From assembly GCA_933207985.1 (NCBI GenBank), contig OW240912.1:250137252-250201251 (forward strand): a stretch of 64,000 bases of DNA, in the 5' to 3' direction. This DNA is from Pelobates cultripes. Lineage: Eukaryota > Chordata > Amphibia > Anura > Pelobatidae. Below, one piece after another: positions 22,892 to 33,676 of this stretch. The notes under the pieces were generated by a model. The model had not been told where the DNA came from, searched no databases, and saw nothing but the letters and a program-made list of their open reading frames with translations. Positions within the stretch are counted from its first letter, which is position 1, and each line of letters opens with the position of its first letter. The translations under genes were made by a program, and so were the position numbers.

Positions 22892-22927
<36 letters not shown>
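22890..22927. repeat. (TA)n microsatellite
   Basis: AT-dinucleotide run between the Tc1-like element and the foldback element. Confidence 0.9.
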
Positions 22928-22933
<6 letters not shown>

Positions 22934-23381
22934 CAAGAGGGGGTTGGCTGCACTCACCTGAACATGCATAAATGGGAGTGCTGCTGGGGGCCAAATAATA
23001 CAATACACAAGATCCAGAGTACTCGCCAATCCACTAAACAGCAACTTCAATGTTGAAAGATTTTATTTGTTTTTTTAAAAACACCTAATCTAGGCAAAAA
23101 TAATGGGGGTTTAGTTACATTATATGATCATACATTGCATCGGGGTACATTGACGTTGTGGCAGGCTTATGCAATGTATGATCATATAATGTAACTAAAC
23201 CCCATTATTTTTGCCTAGATTAGGTGTTTTAAAAAAAATAAATAAAATCTTTTAACATTTAAGTTGCTGTTTAGTGGATAGGTGAGTGCTCTGGATCTTG
23301 TGTATTGTATTATTTGGCCCCCAGCAGCACCCCCATTTATGCATGTTCAGGTGAGTGCAGCCAACCCCCTCTTGTTTCATG
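22928..23381. mobile_element. Foldback element with 210 bp arms
   Basis: Bases 22928-23139 are repeated in reverse at about 23171-23381 with few mismatches (for example GAAACAAGAGGGGGTTGGCT on the left and AGCCAACCCCCTCTTGTTTC on the right). The 31 bp centre has GGTACATTGACGTTG. It lies between AT microsatellites. I have no family name; Penelope-type terminal repeats are a possibility. Confidence 0.85.
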
Positions 23382-23394
23382 TATATATATATAT

Positions 23395-23738
23395 TTGGGA
23401 GTCTAGCCAACTCCTTGGTTTTGCACCCCTCCCTGTCACAGGTGCCTCATCCCAGGGCCCTATTTAGCTTTGTACTGCAGAGAGCCCCAGATGGAATTTT
23501 TTTCCCCAAGTAAGTGGGTTAATCTCATAAGAGCAGACATTAGGCTGTTAGTGTAGGACCTGCCAAAGATGGGGTACATTGACGTTGTGGCAGGCTTATG
23601 CAATGTATGATCATATAATGTAACTAAACCCCCATTATTTTTGCCTAGATTAGGTGTTTTTAAAAAAACTAATAAAATCTTTCAACATTGAAGTTGCTGT
23701 TTAGTGGATAGGTGAGTGCTCTGGATCTTGTGTATTTC
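23395..23738 (+). repeat. Second, single-arm copy of the foldback unit with extra 5' sequence
   Basis: Bases 23569-23738 repeat the centre and right arm of the foldback element in direct orientation (about 170 bp). The preceding 170 bp (from TTTGGGAGTCTAGCC) has no counterpart in the first copy and may be the remainder of the family unit. It is cut at 23743 by the palindromic MITE. Confidence 0.75.
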
Positions 23739-23743
23739 ATATA

Positions 23744-24811
23744 CCGTATATACTCGAGTATAAGCCGAGTTTTTCAGCACATTTTTTGTGCTGAAAAACC
23801 CCAACTCGGCTTATACTCGAGTCACTGTCTGTATTATGGCAATTTACATTGCCATAATACAGACTGGGGGCTGGCAGAGCTGTTACTTACCTCTCCTGCA
23901 GCTCCTGTCAGCTCTCTCCTCCTCCGCGCCGGTCCGGTCAGCACCTCGGTCAGCTCCCAGTGTAAGTCTCGCAAGAGCCGCAGGGTCATAGTGCGGCTCT
24001 CGCGAGACTTACAGTGTGAGCTGAGAGAGGAGCTGCACGGACCGGCGCGGGGGAGGAGAGAGCTTGCAGGAGAGGTAAGTAACAGCTCTGCCAGCCCCCC
24101 TCCTTCCCCCACTGAACTGCCAATGGACCACCAGGGAAGGAGAGCCCCCCTCCCTGCCATGTATCAAGCAGGGAGGGGGGACAAAAAATAAATAAATTAA
24201 TAATATAAAAATATAAATAATAATAATAAAAAAATAATATAACAAAAAAATTTAAATAATATTAATTAATATATAAATATAAATAATAATAAAAAAATAA
24301 TATAACCAAAAAAATTAAAATAAATAGTAATATTAATTTTTTTTTTTTTTTTATAAAAATGCCCACCCCCCACCAAGGGTCTGCAACACAAACACACACA
24401 CTGCATCACATACACACACACTGCACTCATACACACTGCATTCATACACACACACTGCACTCATATACACACTGAATTTATACACACACTGCGCACTCAT
24501 ACACACACACTGCACTCATACACACACACTGCGCACTCATACACACACACTGCACTCATACACACACACTGCGCACTCATACACACACTGTGCACTCATA
24601 CACACACTACATTCATCATATACACACACTGTAAATAAATATTCAATTAATATAATTTTTTTAGGATCTAATTTTATTTAGAAATTTACCAGTAGCTGCT
24701 GCATTTCCCACCCTAGTCTTATACTCGAGTCAATTAGTTTTCCCAGTTTTTTGGGGTAGAATTAGGGGCCTCGGCTTATATTCGGGTCGGCTTATACTCG
24801 AGTATATACGG
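23744..24811. mobile_element. TA-flanked palindromic MITE (1,068 bp)
   Basis: Ends are perfect inverted repeats beginning CCGTATATACTCGAGTATAA, flanked by TA on both sides (23742-23743 and 24812-24813). Internally there is a hairpin TATTATGGCAATTTACATTGCCATAATA, shown as arms near 23831-23862, and a GC-rich imperfect palindrome of about 230 bp (23868-24098) centred on a GTCTCGC...GCGAGAC stem. The right part is AT-rich low complexity (24180-24360) and a CACACACTGCACTCATA minisatellite (24389-24640). No ORF for a transposase, so non-autonomous. TA target suggests a Tc1/mariner or pogo relative, not proven. Confidence 0.8.
24389..24640. repeat. (CA)n-based minisatellite
   Basis: Repeats of ACACACACACTG(C)(GC)ACTCAT with unit variants of about 18-22 bp inside the MITE. 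Confidence 0.9.
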
Positions 24812-24813
24812 TA

Positions 24814-25575
24814 CATATATATATAAAATATAAAAACAAATGGAATGTTTGTCTGTGGGCCTTGTGTTATCCTATTTCTGTATTTTTATGTTTGTTTTTT
24901 TTGTTATTAATATACTTGGTTTTGCACAGTGATTTCTACTCTGTACTTTTTGCTATTCCAATGTATCTCCTTTGGACTACTTCAGAACACTGCATTAAAT
25001 ATTATATATTAATTGTTGAATTTAACTTATATCTATCCAATGTAAAATCTTATTGTGTATGTTTCAGTATTGTACTTTTTATACATGTTCTGACTACTTC
25101 AGTGCTTTTTCAGTGCTCACATACAATAATAATGACAGGTAAATCCATTAAAATACAACCCTCACATATGATTTCATAATTAAACACAAAATTGAATGAT
25201 ACCTAAAAATTCACTCATATTGCAGATTTTAGAAATTTGATGAAAAATGTTTGAGATTCAATAGGCCACTAGCAAAGCCAATATGTATTGGCATCTACCA
25301 CTGATTGTGTGCAGACAGATCCAATGTAACATACAGGTCAGAAAACATCTTTGAGATTTCAAGCCCAATATCAATTCATGGGTGAACCTAAATAAGACAT
25401 TCTGACATTGAACTGGATTACTGGTAGGATTCACAAAACCTGGGATAGTTGGAATAGTTGGAAATTGGCCAAGAAACGGCAAATTAAGAAAAATAGAGCA
25501 TTGTTATTTCATGTTATGACATCTGGTCAGTCTGGGACTTGCGTACAAATCTCAAAATAATGCATTGTTCGTACT
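24814..25575. other. AT-rich DNA without a recognised gene
   Basis: A 105-codon frame (24862-25179) is hydrophobic and T-rich, with no homology I recognise; probably chance. Confidence 0.4.
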
Positions 25576-25579
25576 CGCA

Positions 25580-26020
25580 CATCTGACGCCCACCTTCAAG
25601 ACTTCTCTAGGGCTGCACCATTCTTATGGAACTCCTTTACCTGCTGTGTTAGACTCTCACCCAGTCTCCCTTTCTTCAAAAATCATTAAAAACTTGTTTA
25701 GGAAATCATATCAATTAAATTATTAATAGCTTTACCTCCCCGTACCTTGGTGACCCACCTTTCTTCCTCTCGTGCAACTGTGTCATCCAAAAGAAAAACC
25801 ATGAGCCTTCATTGCAAACTTTTATAGCAGCCTCCTTTTCCCATATATGAAATATATCCTACCCTTACCTCTTGTGTCGCTTTACCCCACTCCCTCTAAA
25901 ATGTAAGCTTGTTTGAGCATGGTCCTCAAAACCCTCTGTTCCCGTACGTCCAACTTGTCTATTAGTCCACCTATTGTACAGTGCTGCGGAATTTGTTATC
26001 ACTTTATAAATAATAATAGA
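25580..26020 (+). mobile_element. L2/CR1-like LINE 3' end
   Basis: Starts with a reverse-transcriptase C-terminus-like segment (GGCTGCACCATTCTTATGGA, then AACTCC) and ends with the widespread 3' tail: AAATGTAAGCTTGTTTGAGC, then ATTGTACAGTGCTGCGGAAT and TTATAAATAATAATA. This tail is typical of L2-like LINEs and derived SINEs in vertebrates. No ORF remains. Confidence 0.65.
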
Positions 26021-26500
26021 TAACTTTGTGAATAAACAATGACTTACAATGAATTGACAACCAAAATGCAAAATGTAGACTAAAATTGTGGTGCTGAAAC
26101 ATGAGACATTAGATAGTTATTTACTTATTTAATTGTGGATTGTATTGGTGAAAATGGATAAATGAAAACAATAACTATAATTAAGTATGACAATTTAAGC
26201 TTTGTAATCAAATAGCATTGCCAAATATCAGGGCACAGAAGCAATAGAAACTTTAGTGAAACAAGATTATGGACACTAGAGAATGGAGCGGACTCCACAT
26301 TATATGTGCAGGTGATGTCATATCCACACACCCATGATACCCATGATAGCACCAATGAACATGTCCATGGTAGATTTCCTTTCATACAGAGGGAAAGCAT
26401 TTTGGACAAGAGCTGTAGTATTAGGATAGCTTGCATTGACTTCAGTGTGTGCACTTCCTCTTTGTTTCTTCAGTAATATCTGATAATGTGTAGTTGTTGT
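26021..26500. other. AT-rich unique DNA
   Basis: Nothing recognised. The ORF on the minus strand (26454-26125) has no family features. Confidence 0.4.
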
Positions 26501-26501
26501 C

Positions 26502-26810
26502 AGCAGTACATTTCTTGTAAGCTGCAGTTGGAGTAAATGTATTTATTGTTTATTATTTATGTATTTATTTTTAAATGTGTTTATTGTCTTAACTTAAAGG
26601 AACATTTTAGTAATTAAAACAACTTTATCAAAACACGTAGCTGCTTTTAGCAATGCATTTCTTGTTGGGATCTGAAGTTGGAGTTAGATTTATTAACTGT
26701 TTTTTTTTATTATGCATTTGTTTGTCTCTTTATTCGTTTTTCAAAATGGGTTTATTGTCTTACCTTAAAGAGACACTTTAGTCATAAAAACAACTTTATG
26801 TTACTGAAGA
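26502..26810 (+). repeat. Local tandem duplication of about 147 bp
   Basis: 26502-26649 and 26649-26810 share the order CATTTCTTG, AGTTGGAGT, GTGTTTATTGTCTTA/GGGTTTATTGTCTTA, CTTAAAG and AAACAACTTTAT. The duplicated unit includes the first about 40 bp of a T2-type MITE, so a truncated MITE start precedes the full one. Confidence 0.7.
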
Positions 26811-27314
26811 AGTTTTAGTGCCTAGGTCATGCCCCTGCAGTCTCACTGTTCAATTCTCTGCCATTTAGGAGTTAAATGACTTTTGCTTCTGTGAATGCAT
26901 CCCTACCCATACCTCCCTTGGTTTTGTCTTACACAGTCTACATAAAACAAATTGTATCATTTTCAATCAGAATTTAACTTGCTTCAGAAGAAGGTTCTTT
27001 TTCTGCTCTGTAAATTGAACTTTTATCACACAGGGGGCTTCTGCAGGGTCTAGAAGGCTTTAACAGAGCAGGAAATAAGAAATTATGAATTAAAAAGAAC
27101 GTGAAATAAAGGAAGTTTACACATTTGATCTTACTTTACAAGAAGTGTTTAGGAAGGCTGGGTAAGTCACATGTAAGGAGGTATGTCTAGGGCTGCACAG
27201 ACAATGTGATTTTTACTGTGAAATTGCTGAGAAATTAGTAATGTGATTCCAGTAGCATGAGCTATACATGAAAATTAAGCCAAAGTTATTTTGGGGCTTA
27301 TGGTGTACCTTTAA
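26765..27314. mobile_element. T2-type MITE (TTAA-flanked), 550 bp
   Basis: Begins TTAAAGAGACACTTTAGTC and ends GGTGTACCTTTAA. A TTAA target with ends TTAAAGG matches the T2/Kolobok MITEs described from Xenopus. Diverged from the hairpin-chain copy at 60723. Confidence 0.7.
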
Positions 27315-28215
27315 GATTTAATATGCAGGTAAGTCACCCATGTTCCTTCAATGAAGTTAAACATCAACAGTAATTAGCTCTTTATTATGTGATCCATCAA
27401 TTCAGGCTGTTTTGTCTGTTCCTTGTGCTTTGATGCATGTTCCACAATGCATACAAAAAGTGCATAAACAATTCTCATGCTGTGGATTATGAGGCCATCA
27501 TTTCACATTTTGTTAAATTTATAAATTGGATATGAATTTGAGAATCAACAACTATCAACTACTGATGCTGCTTTAAAGGACCACTCTAGGCACCCAGACC
27601 ACTGAAGCCTGATGGAAAAGAAGGACTTATTCTAAGCAATGGCGACCAATTGATAATTCTATAGTCGACGATTTTTGAGGTTTAGTCTAGGGATTAAAAA
27701 TCATTGACCTAGCTTATAACATTTTCAATATCATGGGCAGAGTACCACATAGGATACGTTCCAGTTGCTGAGCCATTACAGGCATGATTATATTGTATCA
27801 CTTCTCACACAGATGGAATAAACAGGAATCAACTCATCAAACCACCAATTAATTTTATGGTGGATCTTTAGGGCTCTGTTTAGGTTGTATTAACGGAGTA
27901 GGTACTTTTCTCTACCATCCCCTGCCAGTGTATTAGGGTGTTTTATTGTCCCTTTTCTTTTTTCTTTAGAAGGCATCATCATTGTTACCTGATTGGTAAT
28001 ACTAAAACACAGAATATATTTAATCTATTAAGATATTTATGTGTCTAGATTTCTGTGGTTCATTACTGTTTAAATGCATGGAATAGAATAAGTCAATGGC
28101 TTATAATGTAATCATTGCCTGTAATCCTCAATCAGAATAGTCATTAAAAATAAAGCTTAACATAAAGGCAATGCTTACTGCAGCTATCTGAGAACTGAAC
28201 TAGATCAGAGATAAC
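27315..28215. other. AT-rich DNA with a T2 fragment
   Basis: 27573-27606 repeats a T2 start (TTAAAGGACCACTCTAGG). Elsewhere nothing recognised. Confidence 0.45.
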
Positions 28216-28219
28216 ACAA

Positions 28220-29040
28220 AATAATGAGGAGAAATCCTCGTGAAAACGGGGTAATTCTCCTCAAAACCACTACCCCCAATAATAAATAAATATTAGAGCT
28301 TAAAAAATAATAAACTTTATTCAAAATAAATAAATAAATAAATAAAATCCCAAGAACACACAATCACCCTAAAAAATAGGGAATTAAAACCATAGCACTT
28401 GAGACTGCAAATCTAGCTGGCTACGAATAACTGAAAGGCATAGTCCCTTAGCAGAATAGGAAAGTTTCCAAAAGTGTAACTAATCTATTGACTTTAATGA
28501 AAGTCGAGACAAAGTAGCAACTAGTGAGGAAACTGTTACAGTAGTGCCCCAAGGGAATCCAGCCTGTGGATAATTAATTATAGCCAAAAAAGACAGCTTG
28601 CCATGCCCTAGTAAATTAAAGAGGGACAGGTCGAATGCTAAATAACCTCTATTACAATCAAAGATTCCCTATATTGAAGATTTATATAGATATGCAAATA
28701 TTAATGAAAATCTCCAACAGTAAAAAACTGTTGTCTAACTCGTGAGGCAGTAAGTAAATCGAAAGAACAGGGAGATGTAAATAGAGGAAAATAAAGAAAG
28801 AAAGCTTAGTCTACGGGGAGTCCAAAGTAAAAAAGGAAACTCCGCCACTACACAGACTCGCTTATAACCAACCCCCGTAGTATAGAAAGAGGCCAACCGA
28901 CTGAAGGTCTCTAGATTTAGGACATAAAGCAGGCTGTCAATCCAGTCCACTAGAAAAGTAGTTAAATCATTACTAAATAGTGCATCAGATAACCGACGCG
29001 TGTTTCGGCGGTCTAACCGCCTTTCTCAAGGGCAAACAGT
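28220..29040 (-). mobile_element. Penelope-like element fragment with hammerhead-like motif
   Basis: At 29002-29030, minus strand, a hairpin (stem 29007-29012 with 29016-29021) is followed by GAAACACGCGTCGG, as in hammerhead motifs of Penelope-like retroelements. The 5' core reads TGAGAAA rather than CTGATGA, so cleavage is doubtful. The flanking 750 bp is recalled as part of the same repeat, but no reverse transcriptase or GIY-YIG domain is visible. A 71-codon minus ORF (28950-28735) is not recognised. Confidence 0.45.
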
Positions 29041-29329
29041 TGAAATGCACATTCCCCCCCCTCCCTCTTATTATTTTGTGTTCTCTATATAATTTAGGGT
29101 TATGCCCTGTACTACCCCTGTAACCCCTTCTGTACTACCTGCCAGAGTTTTCCTTTGGCTGGAAGTATTGTGTATATAGATCAGAGATTACCTCAAGTGA
29201 GCCTCAAAAGACAGACTTTTTGGTGTCTTCTAGCCCAGTAATTTTGGTGCCACTTTCCCAGTCTGATTAAATTGCTTCAATAATTAAACAGTATATAATC
29301 ATTTAAAATGCCCATTTACTGTGTTGTTA

Positions 29330-29352
29330 ATATATATATATGTATATATATA
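29330..29352. repeat. Short (TA)n microsatellite
   Basis: Interrupted TA repeats before the nested inverted-repeat element. Confidence 0.8.
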
Positions 29353-29428
29353 AAGGAAAGACGGGAAGTGAAGGGGGAACAAAGCAACAATTCCAAGAGT
29401 GACCACTAAACACTCTTGTAAACAAACA

Positions 29429-30738
29429 GAATCAAGCACATCCCCAGGTGAAACAACCACCATTGGGGGAAAAAAATGCTAGAACCAGACCTAAAACAAT
29501 AAACCAAAATAACAAAAAACAAATATCAAATATAAAAGTCTAATTCAAGATCCACATTTTGACAATCAATCAAATATGAGCTGGTTTATAAAGGTTAGTT
29601 GATCTGTGAGGCAGCATAAAACAACTTATTGCTTACCATAAAACCAAACTCTTTATTGTAAGAGGAAACATCTGGGTGCTAAATGGTGCTTTTATAATAG
29701 TGTATATGAGTTTGCTACACACTTAGGTGTAATCCCCAAATTCACCAATAAAGAACAATGTGCAATAGTGAGTGGAGCAATATTCAATACAATATTAAGA
29801 GATTGTATACAAACTTATTCGGTTTTTCATGTTTCTTCCAAGGATGGTTGGAATATGTAAGAGAAAGATACAAAAGATACAATAATAGTGCAGATTGTAT
29901 TAAAATGGCACCCATTAATCAATTGAAAATTGATTAATTGATTGATTAATGGGTGCCATTTTAATACAATCTGCACTATTATTATATCGTTTGTATCTTT
30001 CTCTTACATATTCCAACCATCCTTGGAAGAAACTTGAAAAACCTAATAAGTTTGTGTACAATTTCTTAATATTGTATTGAATATTGCTCCACTCACTATT
30101 GCACAAACTCTTTATTGCACAAGTACATACACTCACAAGATCCAAAACAATAAAAAACGAATTTCGGCGTGCGTTCCAAGTCACGTTTGCCTGCAGCGCT
30201 CCAAGCTGCGTTTGCCTGTAGTGAATTGCGTGTGACCGGGAAATCAAGTGAATCCACCTCTTTTTAGTAACAAGGAATTCTTATTCATTCTGACTCACTC
30301 AATTTCATGGTGACAGGCTATTCACTACGGTTCGGAATGCTACAGGCAAACATGGCTTGGAAAGCACACATAGATTTGGTTCCTGTATCCATCGAATAAC
30401 AGACTTGACTTTGCCAGCAGAGAAATTCACCTTGACCGAATACTACTGCAATATTTACAAGGAGATTTATTCCTGAGATGCGTTGAATTGTTTTGGATCT
30501 TGTACTTGGGCAATAAAGGGTTTGTTTGTTGTGTTGTGCTTCCTAACAGATCAGCTAACCCTTACAGACCAGCTCACATGTGAATGATTTTCAAGAGGAC
30601 CTCTATTCAGAATGTGGGACTTGAATTGGACTTTTATATTTGAAACCTGTTCTCTGTCATATTCGATTATTGCTTTAGCACTAGTTCTAGCATTTTTTTC
30701 TACCAGCGGTTGTACCTACTGGGGGTGTGCTTGATTTC
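29429..30738. mobile_element. Nested inverted-repeat element, 1.3 kb
   Basis: Outer arms: 29429-29660 matches about 30500-30738 in reverse (for example AAAAAAATGCTAGAAC at 29470 against GTTCTAGCATTTTTTT near 30688). Inner arms: 29757-29934 matches 29945-30115 in reverse almost perfectly, around a loop of AATTGATT-type repeats. A third pair (30110-30150 with 30485-30525) is visible. No ORF. It resembles amplified terminal repeats of a retroelement, possibly Penelope-like. Confidence 0.75.
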
Positions 30739-30739
30739 T

Positions 30740-32262
30740 ATTGTCTTGCCAATATTTAAATCTGTTCAGTAGTTTTGTTTTAATAAAAACCATGTAGCTG
30801 GGCATCTTCTATTTATACCCATATACCTAATTAACACAGTGCCAAACATCCCGCAAAATATCTAACTCTGCCTTTCTACCATTATTCCTGATCAGGTAAT
30901 TAAATAGGGTATAAAACATAGGAACTTTATTCACTTTATTTTTGCAAACAAAACATTTCATAGGATGCAATGCCTTTTTTCATGAGAAATAAAAAAAAAC
31001 ACTAGTGTTAGCTTTTAGCTATTTATTGCAATAGTTATGTCGGTATTTCTAGCACTGAGTATATTAAATAGCACACATTAGGGATGCTATATGTTTCTGT
31101 CCATCTAAAGTTTAACTATTTAACCTTTGGTTCAATTCAAACTTTCTTTCTGTGCTGTTGAAGAGATAGTCTGTGATGAATCCTTCTTTCAATGTCTACA
31201 TTTTTGTATTTTGTTTACTCGTGTGATTTTTTTTTTACCTTGTCTTTTGGTTATGTAACATCTCTCACCTTGAAAAGAATGTTCACTATTTTACTACATC
31301 TATGCAGGGTTGTTTATCAAATTGAAAACAGTTGGGAATTGTAAGTGGATTTGAAATTAAAGACCAACATATCCAAACTGGGAAAATTCAGCAATTCAAC
31401 TATGCTTCCAATTCGGCTACTTCAGCCTTACGGAGACATTCCACTGCCCAAGTAAAAAGAAAATAATTTTTTTTGTTTAGTAGATATTCATCTAATGAAA
31501 ACCTGCATGCATTGAATTATGTATTTTTAACATTGTCTGTATATATTCAAACTGTTTGCAAAAGCTGCTCTTCTTTTGTCTGCTGACTTTGCAAGCACTC
31601 CCCTTCTAACCCAGCCCAGAGTTTCTGTAGCTGTCCAATTACAGACTTCCCTGTGTAGCTCAATGCAAAGACTTTGCAAGGCAGGTGTTCTGATCAATTG
31701 CATGTGTCTTGAGTTTAGCTCCACTGAGCTAACCAAACCAGGAAATAAGAGGACCAGTTTTCTGCTTGACAGCCAGTGGGTGCAACAAAGTTAATTTATA
31801 AAAGCGCCAATTTCTATTGTTATCTTCACTTTTTGTAAAATGAAGAAAGAGGATATACTCTTCGCACATAAAGCACATCAGGAAATTAACATGCTTCAGG
31901 GGACTGGAGTGTACCTTTAAATCTGAAATTCACTTTGAATTGAATTCTCACTTTAGTAAATTACCCTGTAAAAAATCCTCCTACCTGCTTCCTGGTACTG
32001 CGTGTGGTCAGCATGTTGCTTTTATAATAGGAATACTGCAGACATATAAGGATTTCAGAATAATTTATAGCACGCAGCATCATATAATATTCGTTACTTT
32101 AGTAGAGAAATCGTAAAAATGTTGATGGGTTTTGAACCTGAAAAATTTAATGTGAAAATGATCAAGCTTAATAAAGATTAAGTTTCTGTTCAAATGTTAC
32201 GATCTTTTGCATGCCAATAAAGGGATATTTTTACACAACAAGCAGTACTGGACATGTGTTCA
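30740..32262. other. Unique AT-rich DNA with small MITE pieces
   Basis: 31905-31970 has a T2-like end (GTGTACCTTTAA) and a fragment AAATTCACTTTGAATTGAAT that recurs near 45950. No gene recognised. Confidence 0.4.
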
Positions 32263-32264
32263 TA

Positions 32265-33674
32265 CAGTCAGGTCCATAAATATTGGGACATCGACATAAT
32301 TCTAATCTTTTTGGCTCTATACACCAACACAATGGGTTTGAAATGAAACAAACAATATGTGCTTTAACTGCAGACTTTCAGCTTTCATTTGAGGGTTTTT
32401 ACATCCAAATCAGGTGAACGGTGTAGGAATTACAACAGTTTGTATATGTGCCTCCCACTTTTTAAGGGACCAAAAGTAATAGGACAGATTAACAGTCATA
32501 AATCAAACTTTCACTTTTTAATACATGGTTGCAAATCATTTGCAGTGAATTACAGCCTGAAGTCTGCAACGCATAGACATCACCAGATGCTGGGTTTCAT
32601 CCCTGGTGATGCTCTGCCAGGCCTTTACTGCAACTGCCTTCAGGTCCTGTTTGTTCTTGGGGCATTTTCCCTTCAGTTTTGTCTTGATCAAGTGAAATGC
32701 ATTCTCAATCAGATTCAGGTCAGGTGATTGACTTGGCCATTGCATAACATTCCACTTCTTTGGTTGCTTTTGCAGTATGCTTCGGGTCATTGTCCATCTG
32801 CACTGTGAAGCGCCGTCCAATGAGTTCTGAAGCATTTGGCTGAATATGAGCAGATAATATTGCCCGAAACACTTCAGAATTCATCCTGCTGCTTTTGTCA
32901 GCAGTCACATCAATAAATACAAGAGAACCAGTTCCATTGGCAGCCATACATGCCCACGCCATGACACTACCACCACCATGCTTCACTGATAAGGCGGTAT
33001 GCTTTGGATCATGTGCAGTTCCTTTCCTTCTCCATACTCTTCTCTTCCCATCACTCTGGTACAAGTTGATCTTGGTCTCATCTGTCCATAGGATGTTGTT
33101 CCAGAACTGTGAAGGCTTTTTTAGATGTTGTTTGGCAAACTCTAATCTGGCCTTCCTGTTTTTGAGGCTCACCAATGGTTTACATCTTGTGGTGAACCCT
33201 CTGTATTCACTCTGGTGAAGTCTTCTCTTGATTGTTGACTTTGACACACATACACCTACCTCCTGGAGAGTGTTCTTGATCTGGCCAACTGTTGTGAAGG
33301 GTGTTTTCTTCACCAGGGAAAGAATTCTTCGGTCATCCACCACAGTTATTTTCCGTGGTCTTCCGGGTCTTTTGGTGTTGCTGAGCTCACTGGTGCGTTC
33401 TTTCTTTTTTCTTTTTGACAGCAACAGATTCCAAATGCAAATTACACACTTGAAATTAACTCTGGACCTTTTATCTGCTCCTTGCAAATGGGATAATGAG
33501 GGAATAACACACACCTGGCCATGGAACAGCTGAGCAGCCAATGGTCCTTTTACTTTTGGTCCCTTGAAAAGTGGGAGGCACATATACAAACTGTTGTAAT
33601 TCCTACATTGTGGTGATGTGGTGGCCAAAAAGATTAGAATTGTGTTGATGTCCCAATATTTATGGACCTGACTG
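32265..33674 (-). mobile_element. Tc1-like transposon 2
   Basis: Ends are perfect inverted repeats CAGTCAGGTCCATAAATATT / AATATTTATGGACCTGACTG, flanked by TA at 32263-32264 and 33675-33676. Length 1,410 bp. Subterminal blocks (GGAATTACAACAGTTTGTAT near 32426 and its complement near 33590) are also inverted. This family is shared between fish and amphibians, as I recall it. The transposase reads on the minus strand. Confidence 0.95.
32536..33480 (-). pseudogene. Tc1-like transposase, frameshifted before the catalytic Glu
   Basis: Reading on the minus strand from about 33480, the frame holds a GRP linker (KRPGRPRK), a second helix-turn-helix (VSKSTIKRRLHQSEY) and the DDE domain: first Asp in LWTDETKINLY, Gly-rich HGGGSVMAWACMAANG, and second Asp in QMDNDPKHTAKAT. 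The frame is lost at about 32765 after TKEVECYAM, where a short deletion has removed the usual FF..K segment. The rest, with the Glu in QSPDLNLIENAF, continues in the frame ending at 32536. The first helix-turn-helix and start Met are not recovered: the open frame to 33745 runs through the terminal repeat instead. Otherwise well preserved, so the copy is young relative to element 1. Confidence 0.92.
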
Positions 33675-33676
33675 TA

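Noticed and set aside
24862..25179. 105-codon hydrophobic ORF
   Set aside because: T-rich chance frame, no start context or family features.
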